From assembly GCA_023228125.1 (NCBI GenBank), contig JALOBT010000007.1, positions 9,227 through 73,226 of the forward strand: a stretch of DNA of 64,000 bases, in the 5' to 3' direction. Below, one piece after another: positions 33,027 through 41,868 of this stretch; within the stretch, counting starts at the first letter, position 1; each line of letters opens with the position of its first letter. The stretch comes from Candidatus Cloacimonadota bacterium. Its GTDB lineage: Bacteria; Cloacimonadota; Cloacimonadia; Cloacimonadales; Cloacimonadaceae. A program made the translations under genes and the position numbers. The notes below the pieces were generated by a model. That model was given only the letters and a program-made list of their open reading frames with translations. It was not told the origin of the DNA and searched no databases.

Positions 33027-34094
33027 ATGAACCCACAAAGTTTCGGCCCCATTGCTCTTAAGCTGTTACTGCTCCTCGTGATAGGAATGCTGCTCTGCTC
33101 CTGCAATGCGCATCAGCAGGAGCGCGAATTTCAGAATTATCTGTGCGAATGCGATGCCGATGGCGGCAATTTCAAGCTTCTGTGCCGGAATAACTACAGC
33201 AGCTCTATGTCCGGATTCTTCCAGCTCTATCTGCACTCCTATCCCTTCAGAATAGAACACGGCAAGGGCGATGATTTATTTGCCTTTCGTGATGACGGGA
33301 TTTATCTGTACAATCATCAAAACCAGAGCTGGCAGGATTATCTGAGGGGAATGGATTTTAAATACAGGGCAACGAACTATTTTCACTCTCCTGCGCAGGC
33401 TTATGAATACTATTTTAAGGCAGACACCAAACTGTTTAAAACATTGCAGGATGGCTCTCAAGAACAGCAGCTTTACCGGAATGTAAGAAGCTGTGTGGGC
33501 ATTCCCCATCAGCCGCAATTCTGCATCCTGGACAATAGCGGATCATTGAGAGTGGAAAATTCTGGCATCATTCAGCCCACCGCCATACTGCCTCCCACCA
33601 CTACGCAGGCTTACTACTTCGCTGAGCTAAAAAAGATAGTATATCTGTCCCTTGATAGCTTTTTCCGTTGCGATTCAGACGGCAGCAATATAGAGCTGCT
33701 CTACGCCGCCAGTCCCTCTGTAAACAGCCAGCGCAGCTTCTACCCCATCAATGAGGCGGGAGTATTTGTTACGAACAATATCTTTGGCTATATAGACAAA
33801 TTGCTTTTGATCGATGCCACGGATGGCAGCGTGCAGGATATTGGCAAAATCAGATTCAGCCAGAGCCCGGATAAGCAATATCTCCCTTTCCAGATCAGTA
33901 GAGCGCACAATGGCAGCAAGCTGCTTTTCTTCGATTCCACTGCGCTGTATTTTTATGATCTGACCAGTATGCAAACGGAGCCTGTATTGATCAGTTCGCA
34001 GGAGAACTATCACCTGAGAAACATCACCAGTGCCAGCATCAGTTCGGACGGCTCGAAGATCAATTTCTTCTGTGAAGTGTATAGGTACAAATAG
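33027..34094 (+). CDS. Lipoprotein with probable beta-propeller repeats
   Basis: A 355-residue lipoprotein. The start ATG has GGAG nine bases upstream. The signal peptide ends in LLCSC (Cys near 26). The mature part has several blades with the xxDxDGxNxxLL pattern (CECDADGGNFKLLC, FFRCDSDGSNIELL, SISSDGSKINFF) and alternations such as LFAFRDDGIYLYNHQ, typical of TolB/WD40-like beta propellers. No catalytic motif is recognised. It is followed 11 bases later by a probable outer-membrane protein, with which it is likely co-expressed and may interact. Confidence 0.75.
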   Translation: MNPQSFGPIALKLLLLLVIGMLLCSCNAHQQEREFQNYLCECDADGGNFKLLCRNNYSSSMSGFFQLYLHSYPFRIEHGKGDDLFAFRDDGIYLYNHQNQSWQDYLRGMDFKYRATNYFHSPAQAYEYYFKADTKLFKTLQDGSQEQQLYRNVRSCVGIPHQPQFCILDNSGSLRVENSGIIQPTAILPPTTTQAYYFAELKKIVYLSLDSFFRCDSDGSNIELLYAASPSVNSQRSFYPINEAGVFVTNNIFGYIDKLLLIDATDGSVQDIGKIRFSQSPDKQYLPFQISRAHNGSKLLFFDSTALYFYDLTSMQTEPVLISSQENYHLRNITSASISSDGSKINFFCEVYRYK

Positions 34095-34105
34095 GAGTGT
34101 GTGAA

Positions 34106-34888
34106 ATGAAAGTACTGATTTGCTGTGTGATCCTGATTATCTGTCTGCCCTTGGCGGCAGGAACCTTCCTCCCGCTTTCCAGTTTTGAAGATGCCCGCAT
34201 TACGGATTTTGAATTCTCCTTGAAATGGGCCACGCTGCTGAATTTGGGAAGCTGTGTTTATGAAGAAGACCTTTGGTACAACTGCGGTATCAATGAAGCG
34301 GCCTTTGTTGCGCCTCAGATTCAGCTTCAAAAAGCTCTGACTGAAGATATGCAAATGGGCCTTGAGGCCTTCACTATTGGCGATTTGCCGAACCAGGCTT
34401 TCTATGTAAAGCTGAATCTGAAACGTTTGCTGGAACAAAATGAGAATGCGGTCTTTTCGCTAAACCCTTCCGCAGGCTATTCCCGAAACCGTTTTAGCCC
34501 CTGGGAACTAAGGCTGAAACCATATTTAGACCAAAAACCAGGAAGCCAGCAGGATTCTCAGGCCTTTTTTGCGCAATTACCCCTGCTGGTCTATCTGAAA
34601 AAACCCGGGATCAATTGCTGTGTAAAGCTCGGCTATTCACGTTTTGAGGCCAAAGCCCGCTACCTGGTGACAGAACACGATGCTGAGCCCGCTATGCAGG
34701 ATTTTAGCTACGGTCCCCATGACCTTGTCAACGCCGGAATCTCGGTAAACCTCCCGATCAAAATTGGCTGGCTTAGGATTCGCCCGGAGCTGGGATATGA
34801 GGTCTTCAGCCTCGTCCAGCATGAGGATATGTTCAGCGGGAGCGTGACCGGCGGCCTGGCCTTTTCCTTTGTTTGGCCACAGCAATAA
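34106..34888 (+). CDS. Predicted outer-membrane beta-barrel protein
   Basis: A 260-residue exported protein. The start ATG 34106 has GGAG eight bases upstream; a GTG nine bases earlier is less well placed. The signal peptide (about 1-19) ends LPLAAG. The mature part alternates short amphipathic strands rich in aromatic and Gly/Ser residues (FYVKLNLKRLL, VFSLNPSAGYSRNRFSPWELRLKPY, CVKLGYSRFEAKARYLV, GWLRIRPELGYEVFS) and ends in a Phe/Trp-rich strand (GGLAFSFVWPQQ), as outer-membrane barrels often do. No named family is recognised. Paired with the upstream lipoprotein. Confidence 0.65.
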   Translation: MKVLICCVILIICLPLAAGTFLPLSSFEDARITDFEFSLKWATLLNLGSCVYEEDLWYNCGINEAAFVAPQIQLQKALTEDMQMGLEAFTIGDLPNQAFYVKLNLKRLLEQNENAVFSLNPSAGYSRNRFSPWELRLKPYLDQKPGSQQDSQAFFAQLPLLVYLKKPGINCCVKLGYSRFEAKARYLVTEHDAEPAMQDFSYGPHDLVNAGISVNLPIKIGWLRIRPELGYEVFSLVQHEDMFSGSVTGGLAFSFVWPQQ

Positions 34889-34966
34889 TTTGCAGATTTG
34901 ATGCAATAAACCTGCCTCCCTGCGACTGAAGGGGAAAAGATTTGCACGATTAATATCAACATTCAC

Positions 34967-34996
34967 TTGACAAAAAAGGTAAAGGATAAATATAGG
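34967..34996 (+). promoter_or_regulatory. Sigma-70 promoter of the cNMP-binding histidine kinase
   Basis: TTGACA (34967-34972) and TATAGG (34991-34996) are 18 bases apart, about 40 bases before the ATG at 35036. Confidence 0.45.
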
Positions 34997-35035
34997 ACTG
35001 TATAGGATATTATCCATAAATTCCAAGGGGGAACC

Positions 35036-36154
35036 ATGAGCAAGAACAAGATAGTCTGTAATAAGCCCGGTTTATTTGAGGGGCTGAGTGAAGCAGAAAT
35101 AGAGCGATTTGCCGAAAACCTGAAACGCATGACGTTCAAGAAGGGTACTCAAATCATCACAGAAAACGAAGAGGCTGACGGCTTGTTTTTTATTATCAAG
35201 GGGAAAGTAGAGATCAATAAAGACCTCAAAAACCCTGAAACTCCAGTGGCGCAATTATCTATACTCGAAGCCGGAGATTTCTTTGGAGAAATGGGCGTGA
35301 TCGAAGAAGAGCCGCGCAGTGCCTCGGTATCGGCCCTCGAAGAAGTGGAGCTTTTGATCATCCCGAAAGAAGTTTTTACCGAGCTTTCCTTTACTCATCC
35401 CAAGGTGATGTACAACCTCATTCGCACGCTTTCTGAACGCCTGCGCCATACCAATGAACGCTTTGTAAGCCTGATGGATGATATGATTTCGCAAAACCGT
35501 CTGATGGCGATCGGGATGGCAGCCAGCAAGATCATCCATGATATCAAGACGCCTTTGACTGTGATGGTTTTGACCGCACAGCTCATCGAAAACCTCTTCC
35601 CGGAAAGCGAAGAATTCACCCAAAGCATTATCAAACAAACGCGTTTGGTAGATCAATTGGTGCGTGAGATTCTGGACTTTTCCCGAGGTGTGGAATCCAC
35701 TCCTCTGATCCAAAAAGTGGATTTGGTAAAGTTCTTTGAAGACATCAAAGAGATCAACGATGCCGCTCTGAAGGGACGCGACATTGCCTTCGTGGTGGAC
35801 AACAAAGTCCATGACTACGTGTATTTTGATGAAGCCAAGATTCGCCGCGTGCTGATGAATCTGATCAAAAACGCCAGCGAGGCCATGAATGAAAATACAG
35901 AGATCAAGCTCGCTGCTTCTATGGCGGCCGGCTGGCTACAGATCAGCGTGATCGATAATGGCCCCGGAGTTCCGCTGGGGATCAGGGACAATATCTTTGA
36001 ACCTTTTGTGACCAACGGTAAAACTCATGGCACAGGTCTGGGTCTGCCCATTTGCCGCAAGCTGGTGCACGAGCATCGGGGCAGATTGGAATACATCCCC
36101 CTGGAGCCCACCGGCAGCCGCTTTGACGTGCGGATTCCGCAGACCATGAAATAA
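35036..36154 (+). CDS. Soluble sensor histidine kinase with an N-terminal cyclic-nucleotide-binding domain
   Basis: A 372-residue cytoplasmic protein with no membrane segment. A cNMP-binding fold at about 12-130 has the phosphate-cassette-like FFGEMGVIEEEPRSASV (Glu85, Arg94), so nucleotide binding is plausible. A HisKA-type dimerisation helix follows, with the phosphoacceptor His near 168 in IIHDIKTPL, then a HATPase domain with N box NLIKNASEAMNEN (about 275-287), DNGPGVP (about 307) and GTGLGLPIC (about 332). The start ATG has AGGGGG four bases upstream. No response regulator is adjacent, so it is an orphan kinase. A signal read from c-di-AMP, cAMP or another ligand cannot be told from sequence. 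Confidence 0.9.
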   Translation: MSKNKIVCNKPGLFEGLSEAEIERFAENLKRMTFKKGTQIITENEEADGLFFIIKGKVEINKDLKNPETPVAQLSILEAGDFFGEMGVIEEEPRSASVSALEEVELLIIPKEVFTELSFTHPKVMYNLIRTLSERLRHTNERFVSLMDDMISQNRLMAIGMAASKIIHDIKTPLTVMVLTAQLIENLFPESEEFTQSIIKQTRLVDQLVREILDFSRGVESTPLIQKVDLVKFFEDIKEINDAALKGRDIAFVVDNKVHDYVYFDEAKIRRVLMNLIKNASEAMNENTEIKLAASMAAGWLQISVIDNGPGVPLGIRDNIFEPFVTNGKTHGTGLGLPICRKLVHEHRGRLEYIPLEPTGSRFDVRIPQTMK

Positions 36155-36222
36155 AATAGCTTGTCAAAATATGGCTGCAAAATAATCTGACTCTCAAAAC
36201 AAAATATTAAGGGACGGTTCAA

Positions 36223-36420
36223 ATGTCAAGAATATGCGATATCTGTGGAAAGACCGCTCAGGTGGGGAATCATCGTTCCCACGCCTTGAATGCTACCAAA
36301 CGTCGGTTTTATCCGAACTTGCACGAAATCCGCGCTATTTTCGATGGCGGGATCAAACGCGTAAAAGTTTGTAGCTCTTGCCTTAAAGCAAATAAAGTTC
36401 GTAAAGCCGTATCCAAATAA
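36223..36420 (+). CDS. rpmB: Ribosomal protein bL28, zinc-binding form
   Basis: Large-subunit protein, 65 residues. It opens with MSRICDICGKTAQVGNHRSH and ends with KVCSSCLKANKVRKAV; the two CxxC pairs form the zinc-ribbon (C+) version of L28. This suggests the cell may also own a zinc-free paralogue, as in other bacteria, but none is in the window. The start has AAGGGACGG about five bases upstream. It is probably transcribed alone and ends at the hairpin at 36459-36490. Confidence 0.95.
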   Translation: MSRICDICGKTAQVGNHRSHALNATKRRFYPNLHEIRAIFDGGIKRVKVCSSCLKANKVRKAVSK

Positions 36421-36458
36421 GATACTCCTTACGCACCAAAGAGCTTACTATAATAAAT

Positions 36459-36490
36459 CGGGAATTGCGGTGATGCCGGATTCCCGTTTT
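36459..36490 (+). terminator. Intrinsic terminator of rpmB
   Basis: A seven-bp stem CGGGAAT/ATTCCCG (36459-36465 with 36480-36486), followed by TTTT. Confidence 0.6.
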
Positions 36491-36529
36491 CTCGTTATTT
36501 AAACTTTAACGAAGACAATAGGGGATGAT

Positions 36530-37516
36530 GTGTTAATCGAAGAAATTCAAGCCCAAGTAACAGAAAGTTCTACCGCCTTAAGAGACGTGAGACATGAGCT
36601 GGGCAAAGCTGTGATCGGCCAGGATGCCATCATCAGCAGGCTCTTGATCGCGATTCTGGCAGATGGACACGTGCTGATAGAAGGAGTCCCTGGCTTGGCC
36701 AAGACCCTCATAGTCAGTAGTCTCGCGGCCTGCCTCAAGGCCAGCTTTACCCGCATTCAGTTCACCCCGGATCTGCTTCCCGCAGATATTACCGGCACGC
36801 TGATCTTCAATCAGAAGACCGCAGAATTTTATCCCAAAAAAGGGCCTATCTTTGCCAATTTCATCCTGGCTGATGAGATCAACCGGGCACCCTCCAAGGT
36901 GCAATCCGCACTGCTCGAAGCCATGCAGGAACGCCAGGTGACTATAGGTGAAACCAGTGAGCCTTTGCCGGATCCTTTCTTTGTAATGGCCACCCAAAAT
37001 CCAATCGAACAAGAGGGGACCTATCCCTTGCCGGAAGCACAGATAGACCGCTTTATGATGAAGCTGCTGATCCGCTATCCGCAGATGCAGGAAGAGCGCA
37101 AGATCATGGCTTTGATGGTGGATCCCAAGCCCATCCAGATCTTGCCGGTGCTCACCCCTGAAAAGATCAAGCTGATGCGCCAGGTGATGCACAGCGTTTA
37201 TATGGAAGAAAAGCTTTGGGATTATATCCTGAATTTGGTCTGGGCTACGCGGCATCCAGAGCGTTATCCGCGGCTGGGCACTTTGGCTCCTCTGATCAAT
37301 TATGGTGCCTCTCCCCGGGCCAGCATCTATCTGGCCAAAGCGGCCAAAGCGCATGCCTATCTGGAAGGAAGAGCCTATGTAGTGCCGGATGATATCAAGG
37401 CCATCGGAAAAGATGTATTGCGTCACAGAATCGTGCTTTCCTACGAAGCGGAAGCCGAAGAAATCCAGAGCGAAGAGATTGTGGGCCGCATCCTGGATGA
37501 GATTGAGGTACCTTAA
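36530..37516 (+). CDS. MoxR family AAA+ ATPase
   Basis: A 328-residue AAA+ chaperone of the MoxR class; these work with von Willebrand factor A proteins to assemble or activate envelope or metal-containing complexes. Walker A is GVPGLAKT (about 46-53), Walker B ILADEINRAP, sensor 1 ATQNPIEQEGTYPLPEAQIDRF, with the lid domain at about 200-325. Start: GTG 36530 with GGGG five bases upstream; the ATGs just before it are out of frame and closed at once. It is the first gene of the MoxR/Bat operon, 16 bases before the DUF58 gene. Confidence 0.93.
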   Translation: MLIEEIQAQVTESSTALRDVRHELGKAVIGQDAIISRLLIAILADGHVLIEGVPGLAKTLIVSSLAACLKASFTRIQFTPDLLPADITGTLIFNQKTAEFYPKKGPIFANFILADEINRAPSKVQSALLEAMQERQVTIGETSEPLPDPFFVMATQNPIEQEGTYPLPEAQIDRFMMKLLIRYPQMQEERKIMALMVDPKPIQILPVLTPEKIKLMRQVMHSVYMEEKLWDYILNLVWATRHPERYPRLGTLAPLINYGASPRASIYLAKAAKAHAYLEGRAYVVPDDIKAIGKDVLRHRIVLSYEAEAEEIQSEEIVGRILDEIEVP

Positions 37517-37532
37517 GGTATAGGACAATATA

Positions 37533-38423
37533 GTGCACCTGCTAAGCACTGCTGACCTGCTCAGGAAAATCCGCCGGCTGGAGATATCCACCAAAAACAT
37601 CGTCAATGAAATCTTCAGCGGAGAGTATCATTCCAGCTTCAAAGGACAGGGTCTGGAATTCAGCGAAGTAAGGGAATACCAGGCAGGGGACAATTACCGG
37701 GATATAGATTGGAACGTCTCCGCCCGGCTGGGACTGCCCTTCGTGAAGAAATACCGCGAAACCAGAGAGCTGATCGTGGTCTTCCTGGTGGATATCAGTG
37801 CCTCGCAATTTTCGGGCACATCCTACGCCCTCAAAAAAGAACGAATAGCCGAGATCGTGGCTACTCTGGCTTTTTCTGCCGTGGCTAATGGAGATCGTTG
37901 CAGTTTGATCATGTATTCGGACAGTCTGGAAAAGTTTCTGCCTCCGCGCAAAGGGCACAATCGCGCCTTGGAGATCATCCGCGAAATCCTTCATCACGAG
38001 CCGCATAGCAAGCTTACTTCGCTATCCGCGGCCTGTGAATATGCCAGTAAAATCCTGGGAAAACGCGCGGTGGTCTTTCTGCTTTCGGACTTTCTGGATA
38101 GCGGCTACGAAAAGCAAATGGCGATCCTGGCCAAAAAGCATGATCTCATCGCACTGCAAGTCTTGGACGATAGCGAGCTGGACTTGCCCAAAGCCGGCGT
38201 TTTGCGCTTTATCGATCCTGAAACCGGCCGCGCTGAATATATCAATACGGCAGATGCCAAGCTCAGACAGGCCTATAAAGCCAATATCAATATCGAGCAA
38301 GAGAAACTCAAGACCACGCTCAAAGCTATGGGCTGTGATTATATGCTCTTCAAAAACTCGGATTCTTTCGTGCGGGTACTCCGCAAGTTTTTCAAGGGGC
38401 GCTCCCGACGGAGACAAAGATGA
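37533..38423 (+). CDS. DUF58 domain protein of the MoxR/Bat operon
   Basis: 296 residues. It contains the DUF58 signature FSEVREYQAGDNYRDIDWN (about 48-66) and a degenerate VWA-like core with VVFLVDISAS, so one MIDAS metal-site residue pattern is retained (DxSxS). It is soluble with no signal peptide. The start is GTG 37533 with AGGA seven bases upstream. DUF58 proteins almost always follow moxR and are thought to be MoxR substrates or adaptors. It overlaps the next gene by ATGA. Confidence 0.9.
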   Translation: MHLLSTADLLRKIRRLEISTKNIVNEIFSGEYHSSFKGQGLEFSEVREYQAGDNYRDIDWNVSARLGLPFVKKYRETRELIVVFLVDISASQFSGTSYALKKERIAEIVATLAFSAVANGDRCSLIMYSDSLEKFLPPRKGHNRALEIIREILHHEPHSKLTSLSAACEYASKILGKRAVVFLLSDFLDSGYEKQMAILAKKHDLIALQVLDDSELDLPKAGVLRFIDPETGRAEYINTADAKLRQAYKANINIEQEKLKTTLKAMGCDYMLFKNSDSFVRVLRKFFKGRSRRRQR

Positions 38424-39301
38424 AAAAGCTTCTGACTATGATGCTGCTCAGCCTCTGTGTTAGCCTGCTCTTGGGGACGGTAAGCCAAAGCCTGGCAGGT
38501 GCAGATAGTCTGAGCATCGGCAAACCCTTTAGCCTTTTGATCAAGACGGATTTCCCCTTGGCAGAAGTGGTGATTCCGGATAGCCTGACTGCGTTTCGGG
38601 TGCTGAATACCCAGATTGAGCAAGATGGCCAGGGCAGCAAAGCCACGCTTGCGATCGCCCCGCTGAGGGTGGGTGCGCTGTCTTTTCCAAAGCTGAAGCT
38701 GAAGGCCAGAGGAATCTTGCACAGCGGTGACTCCACAGATGGCTTCAGGGTCTATGTGCTGGCTACCAGGGCAGATGCGGATACTCTGCTCAGGGATATC
38801 AAGCCAGCTCTGCGCTACAAGGCAGAAGCTCCTTTTTGGCTGTATCTCTTCATCTTTCTGGTCTGTCTGGCCTTGGCTACTATCCTCATCATCATGGCTT
38901 TGAACAAAAGTCCAGGCAAGAAGCCCAAGCCCAGGCCCGCGATCGTTCCTGCCAAAAAGATTGCCCCACCCTGTCTGCTGGCCCTCAGAAAGCTGGAGGA
39001 ACTGGAGCGCAGCGGCCTTGCAGAAAGCGATGTTCTGGCCTATCACTATCAGCTTTCGATGATCCTGCGGGAGTTTTTGGAGCTTAGCTATCACTTCGGC
39101 GCTATGGAAATGACGATCCTGGAGATCGAATACGCCCTGCAGCAAAGCTGTCCAGAGCAGGCTGAAGAGTTTTTAAGGATCCTGCGCTACTGCGATCTGG
39201 TGAAATTCGCCAAACTGCTCCCCAGTTCTGCACAGATTGGCTTGCAAACTCAGGCTTTGAGACAAATCCTGATCAAGTATATCTCGGGGACCAATGCTTA
39301 G
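38420..39301 (+). CDS. Membrane-anchored protein of the Bat operon (DUF4381-like)
   Basis: 293 residues with a signal peptide (about 1-27). A beta-rich periplasmic part (about 30-135) resembles the Ig-like part of BatD, a single membrane helix spans about 139-162, and a cytoplasmic helical tail (LALRKLEELERSGLAESDV, YHYQLSMILREFLELSYHF) matches the C-terminal tail found in DUF4381 proteins of MoxR loci. Coupled to DUF58 through ATGA, and it overlaps batA by eight bases. Probably links the cytoplasmic MoxR to periplasmic partners; this is inferred from context. Confidence 0.7.
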   Translation: MKKLLTMMLLSLCVSLLLGTVSQSLAGADSLSIGKPFSLLIKTDFPLAEVVIPDSLTAFRVLNTQIEQDGQGSKATLAIAPLRVGALSFPKLKLKARGILHSGDSTDGFRVYVLATRADADTLLRDIKPALRYKAEAPFWLYLFIFLVCLALATILIIMALNKSPGKKPKPRPAIVPAKKIAPPCLLALRKLEELERSGLAESDVLAYHYQLSMILREFLELSYHFGAMEMTILEIEYALQQSCPEQAEEFLRILRYCDLVKFAKLLPSSAQIGLQTQALRQILIKYISGTNA

Positions 39302-40289
39302 ATTTGCCCAACCTCTGTTTCTGCTCTTGCTCTTGATCATTCCAGGCTATTTATATCTGGATTTGCAGATGCGCAAAGCCAGGAAACTGGCCCTGCCTAA
39401 TAGCAGACTGCGCCTCCTGCTCTCACTCTCGGGCAATAAGCGGTTCTGGACCTATTTATATCCAGCTTTGCGCTCATTGATCCTCTTCTTCTTGATTATA
39501 GCACTGGCAGGTCCGCAATGGGGAATAGCCAGCCGCGACTTCCGCAAAAAGGGCGTGGATATCGCTATCGCTCTGGATGTAAGCGGCTCTATGTTAGCCT
39601 TGGATTTCCTGCCGCAAAACCGTCTCGGCGCAGCAGTGAAGGTGGCCAAAGACTTTGTTTCCCGGCGGCCTAATGACCGCTTTTCCCTCGTCGCTTTTTC
39701 GGAATATGCCGTCACCTGCAGTCCGCTGAGCTACGATCATGCTGCGGTAATGGCCGCTCTGGATCATCTGGAAGTAAATATACAGGCCAGCGGAACCGCC
39801 ATCGGCATGGGGCTGGCCAAAGCGGTGGCCCGGCTCAAAGACAGCTCTGCCAAATCCCGCATTGTGATCCTGGTCACGGATGGGGTAAATAATACCGGAG
39901 AGATCGATCCCATCTCCGCCGCGCGGATGGCAGCAGCTTTGGACATCAAGGTCTATCCCATCGGAGTGGGCTCTGGCGGTATGGTTCCTTTTCCTTATGC
40001 AGATCCCCTTTTTGGCAGCCGCAACATCCCTACTTTGATCGAACTGGATATGCAGACTTTGGATAAAATAGCTGAGATCACGCATACCGGTAAGGCCGCC
40101 AAAGCTGAAGACGCCACTCAATTGCGCGAGATCATGAAAGAGCTGGATGCCCTGCAGCGCACTCAGTTCAGCTCCAAAATCAACTATCAGTGGAATGATC
40201 GCTTCCCCATCTTTTTGTGGCTGGCTCTGATTTTGATCGGGCTGGAAATACTGTGTAAGAGCTATATTATGCCGGTCTTTCCGGAGTGA
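39294..40289 (+). CDS. batA: BatA-like VWA domain membrane protein
   Basis: 331 residues. Two N-terminal membrane helices (about 5-22 and 56-75) precede a VWA domain (about 90-280) with an intact MIDAS motif DVSGSM, and a C-terminal helix (about 305-325). The order, topology and neighbours (VWA pair, TPR protein, BatD) match BatA of the aerotolerance operon first described in Bacteroides. The symbol is by position and architecture, as BatA and BatB are close paralogues. The start ATG lies inside the preceding gene's end. Confidence 0.85.
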   Translation: MLRFAQPLFLLLLLIIPGYLYLDLQMRKARKLALPNSRLRLLLSLSGNKRFWTYLYPALRSLILFFLIIALAGPQWGIASRDFRKKGVDIAIALDVSGSMLALDFLPQNRLGAAVKVAKDFVSRRPNDRFSLVAFSEYAVTCSPLSYDHAAVMAALDHLEVNIQASGTAIGMGLAKAVARLKDSSAKSRIVILVTDGVNNTGEIDPISAARMAAALDIKVYPIGVGSGGMVPFPYADPLFGSRNIPTLIELDMQTLDKIAEITHTGKAAKAEDATQLREIMKELDALQRTQFSSKINYQWNDRFPIFLWLALILIGLEILCKSYIMPVFPE

Positions 40290-40293
40290 TCAG

Positions 40294-41274
40294 ATGAATC
40301 TATACAGCCCTTACATCCTGCTTATCCTCTGCCTGATCCCACTTCTGATCTGGCTGATTACGCGGAGCGGCAAACGCTTCAAATCCCGCTTTTCCCAATT
40401 TGCCGAACCTGCCTTTATGCAGATCTATCTGAGGCAGCACTCTCCCTTTTATAGTTCGCTCAAACTCTTTCTTTTGGTAATCGCCTTTGCCTTTATAGTG
40501 CTCGCTTTGGCCAGGCCGCAGTGGGACTTCAAAGAGCACGATATCAGCTCCCAGGGCCTGGATATCATCTTTGTCATCGATGTTTCGCTCAGTATGAAAG
40601 CCACGGACATTCAGCCAGACCGCCTCACCCGCTCCATCTTACAGGTTTCCGCCTTTGTGGATCAACTGAAGACAGACCGCCTGGGCGTGATCTCCTTTGC
40701 CGGAGCAGCTACCATCGAATGCCCGCTCACCGAGGATCATGAGGCTGTGAAGATGGTGCTCAGCAGCCTGTCCACAGACTCCGCAGCACGTGCCGGAACC
40801 GAGATCGGCAGAGCCCTGGATGCTGCCAGAATCGCCTTTGGAGCAGGCTCCGGACCCGGGGTATTGGTGCTGATTTCGGATGGTGAAGACCTCTCCTCCG
40901 CCTCCATCGCCAAAGCCCGCGATCTCGCTGGTGACCGCGTGCGCATCTACACCATGGGAGTGGGCTCCGAAGAAGGGGCCATCATCCGCAATCCCTATAC
41001 CGGTGAAGAGCGGCTCAGTAAGCTGGATGCCGCAAATTTGCAACGCATTGCCCAGGTGAGTGGCGGAGAATTCTTCCGCATCACCCCTTCTGCAGCGGAA
41101 ATCAAGCTGCTTTTATCCCGCATCTATCAAAGCGAAAAGAGCCAAAACAGTGCCCGCACGGTGAATCTGTATAAAGAGCAGTATCATCTCTTTGCCATTG
41201 CCGCACTGATCTTTATCCTCTTGGAAAGCCTGATCCTCCCCCTCAAACGGCAGAAGGAAGGAAGCAAGAAATGA
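40294..41274 (+). CDS. batB: BatB-like VWA domain membrane protein
   Basis: 326 residues, a paralogue of the preceding gene with the same topology: helices at about 8-24 and 55-75, a VWA domain at about 87-280 with MIDAS DVSLSM, and a C-terminal helix at about 298-316. The start has GGAG seven bases upstream. Overlaps the next gene by ATGA, so translation is coupled. Bat proteins are associated with stress tolerance and envelope function; the molecular activity is unknown. Confidence 0.85.
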   Translation: MNLYSPYILLILCLIPLLIWLITRSGKRFKSRFSQFAEPAFMQIYLRQHSPFYSSLKLFLLVIAFAFIVLALARPQWDFKEHDISSQGLDIIFVIDVSLSMKATDIQPDRLTRSILQVSAFVDQLKTDRLGVISFAGAATIECPLTEDHEAVKMVLSSLSTDSAARAGTEIGRALDAARIAFGAGSGPGVLVLISDGEDLSSASIAKARDLAGDRVRIYTMGVGSEEGAIIRNPYTGEERLSKLDAANLQRIAQVSGGEFFRITPSAAEIKLLLSRIYQSEKSQNSARTVNLYKEQYHLFAIAALIFILLESLILPLKRQKEGSKK

Positions 41275-41867
41275 GCAAGAAACAGATAGTTTTGCTCAGC
41301 ATTTTGGCTATCCTGCTACTGCTTTTGATCCTGGAGCTGGCCTTCCGCCCTCAGGTTCTGCTAAATAGCCTGGGAAGGGAACTGCTGAATCTGAAGCGTT
41401 TTGAAAGCGCAGAACAGCTCTTTGCCCGCAATCAAGAAAAAGGTGGCGTTGTGTCAGCCAGCAATCTGGCCAAATCCCGCTACAAAAGCGGCAAGTTCGA
41501 CGAAGCTGAATCTGCCTCGGAAGCTGCTTTGACGCAGGATCCTCAGGCTGCCGCCCTGCATTATGACCGGGGCAATATCGCCTATCAGAAGCAGGATTAT
41601 GAGGCTGCGGTAAAGAGCTATGAGCAGGCGCTCCTGGCAGACCCCAGCGATGCAGATTGCAAAGCCAATCTCGAGCTGGCCCTGAAAATGCTGGACGAAA
41701 ATCCACCCCCGCCAGAAAGTGAAGACAAGCCTGAAAACGAGCCTGAAGAGCAGCAACGGAATGAAGACGAAGTGCGCAATATCCTCGAAGCCCTGGACAA
41801 TCTGGAAGCTCGGGATCGTAAAAACCAGAACGAGAAGACCCCGCCCAAAACCCAAAATTGGTGGTAA
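41271..41867 (+). CDS. batC: BatC-like TPR protein
   Basis: 198 residues. An N-terminal membrane anchor (about 6-22) precedes TPR motifs (LNLKRFESAEQLFARNQ, SRYKSGKFDEAESASEAAL, YQKQDYEAAVKSYEQALL) and a highly charged acidic/glutamine tail ending TQNWW. TPR proteins at this place in Bat operons are called BatC. The ending of aromatic residues after a disordered acidic region may be a docking tail. The following batD ATG begins one base after the stop. Confidence 0.85.
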   Translation: MSKKQIVLLSILAILLLLLILELAFRPQVLLNSLGRELLNLKRFESAEQLFARNQEKGGVVSASNLAKSRYKSGKFDEAESASEAALTQDPQAAALHYDRGNIAYQKQDYEAAVKSYEQALLADPSDADCKANLELALKMLDENPPPPESEDKPENEPEEQQRNEDEVRNILEALDNLEARDRKNQNEKTPPKTQNWW

Positions 41868-41868
41868 G

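Noticed and set aside
36161..36188. Promoter for rpmB (TTGTCA and TAATCT)
   Set aside because: The -10 matches poorly; too weak to annotate.
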